From Agapetus fuscipes (lineage: Eukaryota > Arthropoda > Insecta > Trichoptera > Glossosomatidae), in NCBI GenBank assembly GCA_951799405.1, contig OX637337.1, forward strand, positions 19,466,347 through 19,530,346: a DNA stretch of 64,000 bases. Direction: 5' to 3'. The notes under the pieces were generated by a model. The model had not been told where the DNA came from and did no database searches. It saw only the letters and a program-made list of their open reading frames with translations. Both the position numbers and the translations under genes were made by a program. This document shows, in pieces, positions 1-10,360 of this stretch (position 1 is its first letter; each line of letters starts with the position of its first letter).

Positions 1-19
1 GCGTCGTTGATTGTACTCA

Positions 20-175
20 GATAAAAGTCTAATGTATATCGGTGATTTGAAAAACTATAAAAATACTCTTGATTTTCTTTCTTACTAAACATGCTTTGTG
101 TGGATGAGATACGAGCGCTTCTGGCGGTCAGATTTGGAGTCATACGGCCGAATGGGATGGTTTATTTTTGCGTCA
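20..175. repeat. Fragment of an unclassified dispersed repeat (R1)
   Basis: Two blocks here recur near 39886-40180 in the same order. One contains ATCGGTGATTTGAA followed by an A/T-rich stretch. The other contains CTGG-GGTCAGATTTGGA followed by CGGCCGAAT. The resemblance is partial and interrupted, so this is an old repeat shared by the two loci. No coding potential or terminal structure was seen. Confidence 0.35.
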
Positions 176-599
176 TTTTCAATCTTAAGCCTCATTAATT
201 TCAAATCAGTTGAGTGGTATAGAGTTCAATCAATAGGGGATATAAACAGATACACTTTATTTCATGTAGGTATCTATATATTATCACCCAAGATAACATA
301 ATTATTCCACATAGATTATATTACATCTCACGTAGATTATTTTATGCCAGGTTGACGTTTGTTATCCTGCTTGAGAGATTGATGCCACAAAGTACAGATT
401 GACTCATGATAATATAAGTGTATTATAAATACAGGAAGTCTCAGAATAATGTTAATATTCAGTAGATCTATTATCTAAGTTGCACAGATATATTACGTTT
501 TCGATTCATATTACTTGCATTCTCACAAGTATTTAAAGATGCAGTCTGTGAACATAAAAAAAAAAACTGACCATAAACATAAAATTAAATTGTACATTA

Positions 600-715
600 A
601 CCCTGCAATTATTTCCAGCATTTTATGTAACAAGGTGACATTGGCAAAGTGAATCAATTGTAACAGAATGGGTGTTTAGCTTTATACCAACCCATAAGTC
701 AAGGAACTTTTGTAT
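600..715 (-). repeat. LINE-B 3' tail block, partial
   Basis: On the plus strand this segment reads GACATTGGCAAAGTGAA, then a GGGTG motif and ACCAACCCATAAGTCAAGGAA. This is the reverse complement of the 5' half of the LINE-B 3' block defined at 56690-56955. The distal half and the TTAGAT tail are missing. Confidence 0.6.
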
Positions 716-769
716 AAGTGAACAAAATATTGATTTTCTTTTGAGGCACTCTGTACAAATACAATACTA

Positions 770-935
770 TTTTATGTGTAAACTCAACAATATCTCGTAG
801 CCAAAATGTATGGAAATAAAAACATCCATTAGGAGCGCTGTTTTAGTGTCCATATATGTCTGGCGCAACACTGTGGTTTATGCACTCTAAGTTTTATACT
901 TGAAGTAATGTACATAGGTATTAAGTTTTACGTCA
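770..935. repeat. MITE-like dispersed repeat (family M), diverged
   Basis: An A/T-rich unit with AATGTATGGAAA, a short GC-rich centre (AGGAGCGCTGTTTTAG) and outer stretches resembling a shared end sequence (GTTTAAACTCAACAATA-like; AGTATAAAACTTA-like). Similar units lie near 23120, 26020, 28795, 32105, 32335 and 36460. No target duplication was resolved. The family call rests on recurrence within the window only. Confidence 0.35.
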
Positions 936-1024
936 CGTTTTCATGTAACGCAATCGTGTCACGAAAAATCGGTTATAGATAAATCATCCACATAAAAAGT
1001 GTAAAAGTAAAGACTAAATGAAGT

Positions 1025-1291
1025 ATACTTAGATGGTTTGGGCATTTGGAGAGAATGAATGAGAAAAGACTGACGAAGAAAGTATATGCTGCGAGAATTG
1101 ATGGATGTCGTGGAAGAGGAAGACCGAGAAAGGTATGGATGGACCAAATTTTCGAAATAGCGAATGAATGGGATATCCAGAGTCATAATAAAAGGAGAGC
1201 TTGTATGAAAAAGGTTATGGCTCTGGATGAAATGAAAGAAGTATGCAAGGATCGAAAGAAATGGCGGTTGATCTGTAATGCTGGCGGTTAA
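1025..1291 (+). pseudogene. LINE-B reverse transcriptase, C-terminal fragment
   Basis: The frame encodes RWFGHLERMNEKRLTKKVY, the basic GRGRPRKVWMDQI segment, an EWDIQSHNKRRACMKK segment and a KKWRLICN-GG end. This matches the last third of the longer LINE-B RT at 55520-56587 residue by residue. The catalytic RT domain and the endonuclease are absent, so this is a 5'-truncated retrocopy. Homology starts a little upstream of the first methionine, near 1025. About 130 bp after the stop the LINE-B 3' block follows in the same orientation, as expected for one element. It is not an independent gene. Confidence 0.85.
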
Positions 1292-1419
1292 AGCTGAGGC
1301 TTTCATTATTATTATTATTTTTTAAATATGTTTTGTAGTTTTTTAATTTTTAACTGTTTAATTGTAGTTTATTTGTTTTATTTATTTGAATGTATTAAAT
1401 GCTTGTATTCCTTGACTGA

Positions 1420-1665
1420 TAGGTTGGTATGCGGCTGACCACCCATACTGTAAAAAATGGTTCACTTTGCCAATGTCACCCCTGCTTCAGGGAAGGTCGG
1501 TAAGAGTTGCAGGGCTTATGTTCATTTGAGATTGGGTTTTATATATTGTAGGTCCACATGCGGCATGTGTAAGCGCGAAATTATGCATGTCTGCTTGTGG
1601 GAATGCATTGAATATGAATCTCAAATGATACATATCTTTGCAGCTTAGATTTAGATTTAGATCCA
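1420..1665 (+). repeat. LINE-B 3' block with TTAGAT-type tail
   Basis: It starts with CCTTGACTGATAGGTTGGTA, passes through GACCACCCATACTGTAAAAA, CACTTTGCCAATGTCACCCC and GCATGTGTAAGCGCGAA, and ends in GCAGCTTAGATTTAGATTTA. It lies just downstream of the RT fragment ending at 1291, so 1025-1665 is one 5'-truncated LINE-B copy. Confidence 0.85.
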
Positions 1666-2012
1666 TAGACAGTTCGTCCATTTGAAAAATTGGTCACACG
1701 ACAGTTCGTCTATACGAATTTTTCGTTAGTGACACTTCAGTTACGTACAATATACATATAAGCCCACAGACAATTTCATCACAGAAAACTTGCTCTCTAA
1801 AAAACCTTTCGTTGTATTTATTGGTAGTTTCTGCGATGGAGCTGTCTGTAGACCGTTTGGACCGTTTATTGTATGTGATTTAAATGCCATCAACCAAAAA
1901 GTCCGTGACCCATATGCTTGTGGATGAAATATCTGCGATTAAGTTGTATGTCATGTGGAAGGACTGTCGTGTGACCGATTTGTCCATGGGCGAGCTGTCT
2001 GTGGACGGGTTG
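1666..2012. mobile_element. Non-autonomous inverted-repeat element (about 350 bp)
   Basis: The left end reads ACAGTTCGTCCATTTG, then TTGGTCACACGACAGTTCGT. The right end has the reverse complement: GGACTGTCGTGTGACCGATT, then GTCCATGGGCGAGCTGTC. A further half-copy of the same phrase (TGTGACCGATTTGTCGTGGA) follows to about 2035. There is no ORF between the arms. It abuts the LINE-B tail at 1665. The superfamily and target duplication are not resolved. Confidence 0.6.
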
Positions 2013-2229
2013 CCTGTGACCGATTTGTCGTGGAACCTTGACGCGTTACGTCGAAAGGGTTAATGTTTAATCTACGCCATGCTAGATTAATCTAAATAAT
2101 TAACAATTAATTCATCTAAATATTGATGCTTTCGATTAATGTTTGTAGTAGAAATGAGCTTATGTATCTGCATGGAATCTCGTACTAAAGTAAACGTTCA
2201 GAAAAGTTTTATCCAAAAAAAAATTAAGA

Positions 2230-2620
2230 TATGTAAGAATTAATTACATGCAGACACGTGTAAGTTTGCGCTTACACATACCGCATGTGGACTTACAACA
2301 TATAAACCCAATCTCAAATGAGCATAAGTCCTGCAACTTTTGCCGACTGTCCCTGATACAGTGGTGACATTGGCAAAGTGAAGCATTTGTTTACAGTATG
2401 GGTGGTCAGCCTCATACCAACCTATAAGTCAAGGAATACAAGCAATTAATTACATCTAGCTATAAACAACAAACAAACACTTAGCAAAACAATAAGATCA
2501 AAATCTACAAAACATCTACATTTAAACTTCAAAGCCTTTGCCTTAGCCGCCTTTATTACAGATCAACCGCCATTTTTTCGGCTCTTTTATTCTTCTTTAA
2601 TTTCATCCAAAGTAACCTAA
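2230..2620 (-). mobile_element. LINE-B 3' end (RT C-terminal remnant + 3' block), reversed
   Basis: Reading the minus strand from about 2620, the end of the LINE-B protein is recognisable: TLDE-KE, then KKWRLICNKGG and a stop near 2550. About 110 bp of A/T-rich spacer follows, then the LINE-B 3' block (2440 down to about 2235) with CCTTGACTTATAGGTTGGTA and GTAAGCGCAAACTTACACG. The coding part contains in-frame damage. This is a 5'-truncated, decayed copy. Confidence 0.75.
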
Positions 2621-2639
2621 TGATGTATTGAAAACATTT

Positions 2640-4100
2640 CAAGGTAAAGGAGTAGGAAGGTCTAGATTGACACAAAGGGATAAAAATAACAAAAACGAAC
2701 GTTGAGAAAAACAAGAAGAAATGAGTGGAAAGGCCCAGATTGAGATAAAGGAATGGAGTGGGGAAATATGTAGCTTAGCTTATACACGTTGCACACTTGA
2801 GAAAGGTGTCAAAGGAGGTGGAAGCAGAGGTTGAAGGAGGACAAGGATCAAATTAAATTGTAGAGCTATCAAGGTATTAGAAGAAGAAAAGAACCAAATT
2901 ATTTCAGCGATACAACTTTGAAATAATAGTTTTTATGAAATTGAACCGTTATTACTTGTTAGTGGGGAAAAATGTATACAAAAAGTAGTACACTTCCTGT
3001 CATTCAATGCACATACTTGAAAATTGAAAAAAAATGGAAAGCAGCTGAATAAATAGTAGACTCCTTTTTTTGTGAGTGCTACATCTCAAGAGCAAGCTTG
3101 TTAATTGCTAATCAGAGCTGTTTTCTTTTCTTGAGCAAAACCCAGAGGTTTTAAGGCTGGATGTAGTTTTGTACCAGCATTGATAAAGACACACGATGTT
3201 AACATCTCGGCATAGAGAATTAAAAACAAAACGCTTTGCTGGGAATTTTACTACTTCCTTCCGTAAAGCGAATGATCAATGCGGGGATATGGGATAGGAG
3301 GACAAAAGCGTTGGCAGTGGTTGATCAAAGAAGCGTCTAGAACCATCTAGGGTGGTTGAAACAATAACTGCAACTGTGATCCCATTGCCACTCTGCTAAA
3401 CGTGGCAAGAGCTTTTGCAGAGTTACCTCCATTTATTCTTATCCTAGCATACCCCATCACGATTTTTATACATTTTCTTATTAAATATTCACTTTTTAGA
3501 TTCCTATTCTTTCATAGTTTCAGCAATCTGATCCCATGTAACCTAAGAAAAACGGTTTATCAATGAAGCCAGTAGATCTTTATTTTGTGCGCCAATTTTT
3601 GTTGAACAATTAGAAACGAAGATAAAAGAAAGAGGTGATTTAATCTGAATTTTCGTTAATTAGGACAACGTTGTTAATTAATTACGATGAAAGATTTTTG
3701 CGTATTTGCGCGCCATTTTGGCAATTTGTCTTTCGTTAATTTGTTTGAGCAGTCGCTACAGAGAAAAGTTTTATTTTTAGACTTGAATTAATGAGCCGCG
3801 GAAATTTTAAATGAAAAATACAAATAGGTATTTTAAAGATAAAATATAATTTAATATCCGTAGAAAATTACTTAACTGTAATTTCAAAATTGAAGACAAG
3901 ATTTTTTAATCTTTTGTTAAATAATTTACGAATATTTTTTCATGTGAAATTAATAATTCAAGTTTTTCATGATGAACATTTTTTCCTAAACTTTCAAGAT
4001 TCATCGAAAAAAGATTAATTCCTTAATCTCTCTCCAGTTATTATGAATTTTAATTGATGAAGAAAATTAAGTTCAATCTGAGAACTAATAAGATTTGTAA
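2640..4100. other. Unassigned A/T-rich interval
   Basis: No ORF longer than about 60 codons with recognisable content, no clear inverted repeat and no RNA gene signature were seen. The purine-rich stretch at 2640-2900 (GAAGG/AAAGG runs) could be the 5' side of an old LINE, but no protein similarity was read. Confidence 0.4.
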
Positions 4101-4312
4101 TTATTTAAAAATTCAAATGGGTAAAAATAGTTTTAATTCACTTTTTTTTTTTTTGTGCTTGAACATTTTTGCGTAATGAGGCATCTTCAGGAGCAGAATG
4201 GTTACAAATATTTTTATAAAAGTAATTTTCAAAACCTAAAAATCAAAAGCACAAAAAAGAAATAAATAAGTAAGTTAGAACTATGTTTTACCCATTTGAA
4301 TTTTAAAATAAT
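4101..4312. mobile_element. Foldback element FB1 with hammerhead-like motif
   Basis: The arms are inverted copies around ATTCAAATGGGTAAAA: left about 4101-4134, right about 4279-4312. The interior, read on the minus strand at 4164-4190, contains CTGAAGA-T-GCC-TCATTA-CGC-AAAAATG. This is a degenerate form of the motif shared with FB2-FB5 (see findings). It has no coding capacity. Confidence 0.6.
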
Positions 4313-4910
4313 TAAAAATGGACTCTCAGTGTTTTAATAGATCAACACTAAAAAATATAAAATGATTTGTAATTTTTAAAAGAAAAACACTGAAAATAAA
4401 AATTACTTTTACAAAATATATAATTTAAATTATTCTTTTGATGTTCTGAAAATTTATACATGATAAATATGTATGCACACACTGAAAAAAAATGCCTAAA
4501 TTGAATTTATGAGTAAATTGAGAAAACTCTCTACAAAAAAATAATACTCGTATCTTCAAAAGCTGTGTAAGATCATACTCAAATATGCTTAAAAATTCCA
4601 GCATACTGATTCTCCTGTTAACAATTTAGAGTCTCGCTTTGGTAAACGAATCACACTTGTCAATTTCTCATGACGTGAAATTGTGGCTATTCCATCCCTT
4701 TTGTAAAGTAGGACCCGAGCTTTGTCAGCTTTCCTGAAACTTCACGAATCCTGAAAATATTCCTAAATACTTGTCCCAAAGGCCACTTTTATTTTTTCAG
4801 GCTTCGGCTTTTCCTTTTGCTGTGTTTCTCGCAATTGAACCCTTGATAAGCATTTCCTTCAGAATAACATTTTTCTTTCAAACGTGTTAGATAGTTCTAT
4901 TATACGCTAC
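4313..4910. other. Unassigned A/T-rich interval
   Basis: Nothing recognisable was seen. The composition is A/T-rich with poly-A runs, and there are no ORFs or paired repeats. Confidence 0.4.
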
Positions 4911-4914
4911 CAAA

Positions 4915-5268
4915 CGCAACGCAACTCGCAACGCAAACGCAACTATGCTACACATATAGTGTAACTTCTTGCCACGTTATCCCCGAAGGGATCGCATGTG
5001 GCGAGTTGAACCTATTTATTTTTACAGGTAAGGGGGGCGGCCTTACGCCAACTGCTTCAGTTGAAGTGGGGGTTTCCCAGCTCCCGAGAGGGCTGGTACT
5101 CATTTCTTATGAAGGCTGAGTAAACCTTGCCGGTATTTTATTTTGGGGTTTGAAATAAACACCGAAACGGGAAATCATTTTTGACACCCTCGGTGGGATT
5201 CAAACCCGAACTCACGGCATGGAATGCAAGCACTCTACCAACTGAGCTATCGACCGGACCAAACTGTA
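4915..5268 (-). mobile_element. SINE-B, nearly full length
   Basis: Read on the minus strand from 5268, a tRNA-like head is present. Box A lies in GATAGCTCAGTTGGTAGAGT and box B in GAGTTCGGGTTTGAATCCC. The conserved body follows (GGGTGTCAAAAATGATTTCC; CGGTGTTTATTTCAA; CCAGCCCTCTCGGGAGCTGG; CTTACCTGTAAAAATAAATA; CGATCCCTTCGGGGATAACG). The 3' end holds GCAACGCAA-type repeats at 4915-4945. Other copies are near 5330, 24222, 33461, 39545, 49113, 53283 and 61205. The tRNA-like head identifies it as a Pol III-type SINE; it is not a tRNA gene because the acceptor stem and 3' end are not tRNA-like. Confidence 0.85.
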
Positions 5269-5329
5269 TCTATAGTGCTGCATCTTATAGCGTCGGATCG
5301 CATCAAGTGAGTGACGCATATTTATTTTA

Positions 5330-5500
5330 TAGTTTAGGAGGTAAGCCTTACACCAACTACTCCCAACCAAGTGAGTGGCGCATATTAATTTTATAGTTAA
5401 GGAGACCAGCCTTACACCAACTACTTCACTTAAACTGGGGGTTTCCCAGCTCCCGAGGGTGCTGTTTGTCATTTCTTGTGGAAGATGAGTAAGCCTTTCA
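5330..5500 (-). mobile_element. SINE-B, body fragment
   Basis: It contains the SINE-B body words in reverse orientation (GGGGGTTTCCCAGCTCCCGA; CTTACACCAACTACT). The phrase AGTGAGTG-CGCATATT-ATTTTATAG occurs twice in tandem (5309-5340 and 5371-5400), so the 3' part is locally duplicated. The tRNA head is missing. Confidence 0.6.
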
Positions 5501-5611
5501 GGGCTGGAAGTCTCATCACCACGGTAATTCTTACTATCGAATATCGGTAATATTTGTATGAAGACCTGTCAATTCAAGATGGCCGCAAGTGAACAATTGA
5601 TTAGTCGTTGG

Positions 5612-6002
5612 TAGAGATGGAAAAAACGGCTTAGTAAAAAAAACGAAAAATCGCTTACGCTTTTTAAAATAAGCAATAAGCAGCGTTTTTTGGGTTTATT
5701 GTAAATATTGATTATCGAGCCACAAAAAATTTCCGCTGGTGGGGGGGGGGGTGTTGATACGATTAAAAAAAAAAGATTTTAATTTAAATATTTTGCCGCT
5801 CCAATCGATGAACTTTCCTTCGAGAAGAATTGAAAAAATGTAGCGCGCTTATTCAACGAAACTTATTAAACTAAAGTTGCTAATGCTTATTTTATACGCT
5901 TATTTTTCAAAACGACTTTTCGTTTAAATTGTAAGCGCGCTTAGTTGCTTAAAATAAAAAGCAGCTATTTTAAACTGCTTTTCGTTTAAACGGCCACCTC
6001 TA
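5612..6002. mobile_element. Non-autonomous hAT-like DNA transposon with 8 bp TSD
   Basis: The terminal inverted repeats are TAGAGATGG at the left and TAGAGGTGG (reverse complement of the right end). They are followed on both sides by A/T-rich sequence with an AACGGC/GGCCGTTT word. The 8 bp sequence GTCGTTGG is directly repeated at 5604-5611 and 6003-6010. An 8 bp target duplication with TAGRGRTGG-type ends is characteristic of the hAT superfamily. No transposase is encoded. A poly-G run (5741-5751) and a GCGCGC-containing segment lie inside. Confidence 0.85.
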
Positions 6003-6039
6003 GTCGTTGGGCTTGAAAAAAATAACGATGCCAGAATTG

Positions 6040-6112
6040 CTGACACCCTTGGTGGGAATTGGACATACATAGAATGAAAGCATTTTACCCCTCAAGCTAT
6101 CGACTGGACTTA
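6040..6112 (-). repeat. SINE-B head remnant
   Basis: Reverse complement of the SINE-B tRNA-like region: GATAGCTTGAGGGGTAAAAT for box A and CCAATTCCCACCAAGGGTGT around box B. It is diverged and has lost the body. Confidence 0.45.
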
Positions 6113-7784
6113 CAGAAAATGTATAAGTTTGCAAATAATTATTGTGTTAGTATGATTTTGAAAAATAAGAGATAACTATACAATCATTTAAAATCATATT
6201 TTGTTCTAACTGGTTGATTTTGGGCTGATCCCTAATGCTGTAAAAAAATGCTTCAATTTTACCTTGTACCTACACATAAAGGAAATTCCACAATATTTGC
6301 AAAGTTTCTGTTGATCTGAAGTGTGGGATTCTTTAGCTTTATTTTTTTTTAAATGTTCTTCCGTCAATTTTCAATTTCTTTACTTTATTATTTCAATTAA
6401 ATAATGCGTCTCATGCTTTTAAGATTGGTTTTGTTTTATTATAATCTTTGAAAAAAAAAAGTAAGTCTTTTCAATAATATTGATCTAAAAATACTTTTAT
6501 GAATTCAAAAATCAGCCAAAAAAAATGTACGTAGGTTACACAAAAATTTCAAATAAAAATCACAGCGCGCATATGAAAAAATATTTGTAAGGATTCGGGA
6601 ATCAACTTTACATGTGAATTCATATTTTGTATGAACTTTTCATCATTGCATGGGGAAATATTTTGTAGATGGAACCATACTTAAGAAAGACTGTTGTTAT
6701 TCAGACAAAAATATTTTTAGATGAAAAAAATACAGATCGTTTGTATTTTTGTTGTTGTTAGAAAAGTAGATAAACAAGTCTTATTGATTTTTTTTAATGC
6801 TGTTTGGAGATTATATTTTTGTTGAAATGAAAAACAATAGATGTTTCTCTTTGTTGTGATTCAATTATTGTTCGTCTCATTTTCCCATACTTTAATTTTC
6901 ATTTGTCCAATGATAAAAAGTTCCGAAGTAAGAATACAAATCACGATTAAAATTTTAATGCTACACTCTGTCAAGAAATCAGTTAAAAAAGCTAATGCAA
7001 AACTTTTAATACCAAATATGAGTCATTGTCATATTAATGCTCCCAAAAGCAACATAAATCACCACAAAAAAAACTACTGAAAAATGAGTCCCATAGTCAT
7101 TGAAATCCGGCACAAAACAAACATACGCGACACAAAAGCTCTCAGGCTTTGCCATTCAAAAATCAAACCCGTCTCACGTAATGGTTTCAAACAAACCGAT
7201 GGTTTCCGCACGAGGTGCAAGGAAAACTATCGCATACTAGAAAAGGGGCCCCGTTCCACTATTTTAAACTAGACTGTGGCCTTTTTCATTGCAAATGGAG
7301 CCCCCTTTATGCTATAACAAACAAAAGGGGGCTCTGTTAACCTCTTTCATAATGCAACTATGAGGTATGGTCGTTGCATAAAGATTTATATTTTAATATG
7401 GAAAAACGGATAAAATTGAAACGTTTAAGTGAAAAACATAGATAATATCGTATATTATGATTTTTTATTTTTTATTCACATGGGTAAAAAATGCTCCCTA
7501 ATCGGATCTCGACAGCCTTTCCCGGTAAGTTTTCTCTTTATTCTCTTTAAGATTATAGCAGAAATAAGTATGTACAACGATAAGCCGATTTTTTTTAAAT
7601 TATGCTGTCAAAATGGCTTACTTTATCTTTTACAGCAAACAAAAAATATTTTTGGATCCAAAATAACAATTCCATGAATTTTTCCTTTTCAATTTCATGA
7701 ATCTTAAGATGAGGAAGTCGAAAAAAGTCCATCTTTAAAAAGACCCTTGAGATCTTCAAGCTTGCTTCTTGATTCTTATGTTAT
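6113..7784. other. Unassigned A/T-rich interval with one small hairpin
   Basis: No convincing gene was seen. The short frames at 6841-7080 and 7084-7272 have no recognisable domain and low-complexity composition. A perfect short inverted repeat (GAGCCCCCTTT / AAAGGGGGCTC) lies at about 7301-7336 with a short A/T-rich loop. Nothing else was supported. Confidence 0.4.
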
Positions 7785-7786
7785 GT

Positions 7787-8061
7787 CGGGGTTATAGCCG
7801 CGGGGGCCAAGAGGGCTGATCTTTCTAGCGTGTTTCGAATGGAACAACGTTGGTTCGATCCCCGCTTGGGTCACTTGACTTTAACTTTGACCCTGGTTCA
7901 ACAGATGTTATTGGGTAGTTATTATTTAATAATTCATTAATAATAAACAATAATGAATTATTAAATGATGATATTAATACCTGTTTCTGGCCAGGCAGAA
8001 TAGGTTGGTGAATTGCATTCCTCTTCACAAATCTATTTAAAAAAAAATATATATATATATA
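7787..8061 (+). mobile_element. SINE-C copy 1
   Basis: The tRNA-like head has box A in GGGGGCCAAGAGGGCTGATC and box B GGTTCGATCCCC, followed by TTGGGTCACTTGACTTTAAC. The middle is an A/T palindrome around TTAATAATTCATTAA. The 3' part contains CTGGCCAGGCAGAATAGG and ends in A-rich and (TA)n sequence. Two further copies (10820-11095 reversed; 49903-50172) share the same head, middle and end, which establishes the family. The tRNA of origin is not determined. Confidence 0.72.
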
Positions 8062-8089
8062 ATCTTGATTGAAAATACATAATTACTTT

Positions 8090-8235
8090 AATGACTTGCA
8101 TTACACCCACAACCGCTAGCAAGTACTTATTAATCCGCACAAATTAACGTAAGCTCTGCAACTATTGCCAACTCTCCCCATAACAAGGAAAACAAACATA
8201 GCCAACAGTGAACATTTTTTTTACAATATAGGTGT
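8090..8235 (-). repeat. LINE-B 3' block, strongly diverged
   Basis: In reverse orientation it keeps TAAGCTCTGCAACTATTGCC, AGTGAACATTTTTTTTACA and a preceding cysteine-like CACAACCGC region. It matches the central part of the LINE-B 3' block with many differences. Confidence 0.45.
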
Positions 8236-8686
8236 TTGCATTCCTTGAAATAATGGCATTTTGTTACTTGTGAGTACCACCCCTTTGAACAATCCTTTAC
8301 TAGATGGGGCCCCCTCTAGCTGTATGAGGTTGGGCACCTCCCACGCGTAAGCTCGGCATTGGGGAATTGGGAATGTCGGATGTAAATGAGCACACCAGCA
8401 ATACAATATTATATTATGATTTTCTATGAAAAGCGTTGACGCGCTAGCGCCATTGTGACTATGAGAACTTTGCGCGAAGAGGGAGTAAACCCATATGCGC
8501 GCTCGAGCTGAAATGTAATGAAAAATGTGGTGTTGAAGGTATCCCTGTTACGAGAAATTCCATTTTGTACGGAATATGTTTGAGAAATATTTTTGGATTT
8601 GAACGCAAGATCAAAAAAAAAATGGAACATAAAAATTCTTAAAACTAGATTTTGTAGGGTTTGTGTATTCACACAGTGAAAATTCA

Positions 8687-8830
8687 TTTTTTTTAAATAA
8701 AATGATTTTTTTCTTTAACGTAGTTTCTCTTGATAATGACCTGAATATTGATGGTCGAAAGTGCTAGAGATATAAAATATTATTGTGAAAATTAAACTAC
8801 GTTAAAGAAAAAATCATTTTATTTTAAAAA
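8687..8830. mobile_element. Hairpin MITE with about 40 bp terminal inverted repeats
   Basis: The left arm contains AAATGATTTTTTTCTTTAAC followed by GTAGTTT. The right arm contains AAACTAC followed by GTTAAAGAAAAAATCATTTT. Flanking T-rich and A-rich runs extend the pairing. The spacer is about 55 bp (8730-8785). Length, structure and lack of an ORF fit a MITE. The superfamily is unknown. Confidence 0.65.
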
Positions 8831-9482
8831 AAATCTTAAAACTGTTTCGATTCAATGAAATATACCTACAAGCAGAGGTGGATATCCCATATAAACAAAT
8901 GTGCATTCCACGCGGCATTAAAAAAAAACGGTGAGAAATCATCGCAGATATGGATGACGATAATACCTTACCAGATCCTGGAAAGATTTATTTTGATTGT
9001 AAATTCATTTAACCTCTATATAAATATTGTTAAATTAAATGTAGAAGAAATATCAACAAACTTTTTGCCTCTACCTATTGCCCACAGTATCATTAGTTGT
9101 GACTCAAAACGTGCAGTAGGTACATGATTTAATTTCTGTGTATTCAAACGAAATATAAAACTCGGTTCTGGTTGTTCCTATAAAAGAACAAATTTATATC
9201 GACGGTGTAAAGTATATAGGGCATAAGCGACAAAAACATAAATTGTTCAGGAGAGCTGTTTAAAGTTTGAGATAACTTTTTTTTTTTTTTTTTTTAATTT
9301 TTAATTTTTTGAATTTTTTATCATATCGTTAAAATCAAAACTGCTCTAAAATTTTAAAAATAAAAGCTTTTATTGGCATTCATATTAATGTGGTATTACG
9401 TTGTTTTATGAGTTTTGAGGTCACAAGCACTGTTTGGATTTTTATTGTATAAAAAATAACATTGATCCAAACATTCAAATAA

Positions 9483-9544
9483 TTCGTCTTCTTCTTCTTT
9501 ATGGTGAATTCCCGCGTACAGCAGGGGCGCCAGTGTCAAGGTGT
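9483..9544 (-). mobile_element. Severely 5'-truncated retrotransposon end with (GAA)n tail and 10 bp TSD
   Basis: A 62 bp insert is flanked by direct repeats of ATTCAAATAA (9473-9482 and 9545-9554). Read on the minus strand it starts CACCTTGACACTGGCGCC, reaches a TAA and ends in AAGAAGAAGAAG. The GAA-type tail is also seen on the fragments at 18970-19078 and 41653-42145. Target duplication plus a 3' microsatellite tail indicates target-primed insertion. Confidence 0.6.
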
Positions 9545-10124
9545 ATTCAAATAACTCAATAATAAAATAATGTATATTATGGTGATTTTAAATAATTGTA
9601 GGGAATTTAAATTATGGTAGGTAATTAAATAATGTATGTAGGGGAATGAATTAGTCTACTTCAATTGTTATGAGATTGTTGTATTTCTTGACGGGTAGCA
9701 GATCCATAATATATAAGGAATGGTTCTCCTAATTATTGGTTCTTCTCTCGCATTATATTCTGACTAGTAAAGTGACCAGTATTTTTGTTAAATAAAGTCT
9801 GTAATAAACTTTATACTAAAGTTCTACATATTGTAAAGCGAGAAACAAATCTTTCAATTGAAGCTCCATCCATCACCAGCGACCGACAAAATTCACAACT
9901 AGCACCTAAAGACAAAAAAAAAACAAAAATTCCGGTGGTTTCACCAAAACCATACTTCGAAAACACAGTTCATTGCTTGGGCTTAAATGTATTTGAAAGC
10001 GCATTAGAAGGAGCGGAAAATTTAAGTAGGATAGCATTCATAACTCATTTTTGACCAAAACGTCGCTACTTCCTTTTAACCGTCGATAGGGTGAAAACTG
10101 ATTCAATCATATTATTGCTATAAC

Positions 10125-10360
10125 TTAAAGCTAGGTATAAGGCTGACCACCTACAAAGATAAAAAAAAACCTTAATTTTGGCAATGCCACTCTTGTTTCA
10201 GAGAAGGGCAGGAAAAGTGTTCATATTCAATTGAGACTTGGTTTGATATTTTTTTAAATGCATAGATAAGCAGGAACTATTAAAATATGTGTGTCTGTGG
10301 GTATACATTAAATAGGATTCCGAAGAGTAAATATATCTTAGCAACTAAGATTTTAGATTA
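10125..10360 (+). repeat. LINE-B 3' block
   Basis: Diverged copy on the plus strand: GCTAGGTATAAGGCTGACCACC, GGCAATGCCACTCTTGTTTC, GTGTCTGTGGGTATACATTA, and an end at TTAGCAACTAAGATTTTAGA. It covers the block from start to tail. Confidence 0.75.

Noticed and set aside
5200..5266. A tRNA gene on the minus strand (clear A and B boxes)
   Set aside because: The same sequence with the same long body recurs at least four times with SINE structure. The acceptor stem does not pair and the sequence continues into the SINE-B body instead of ending in a T-run.
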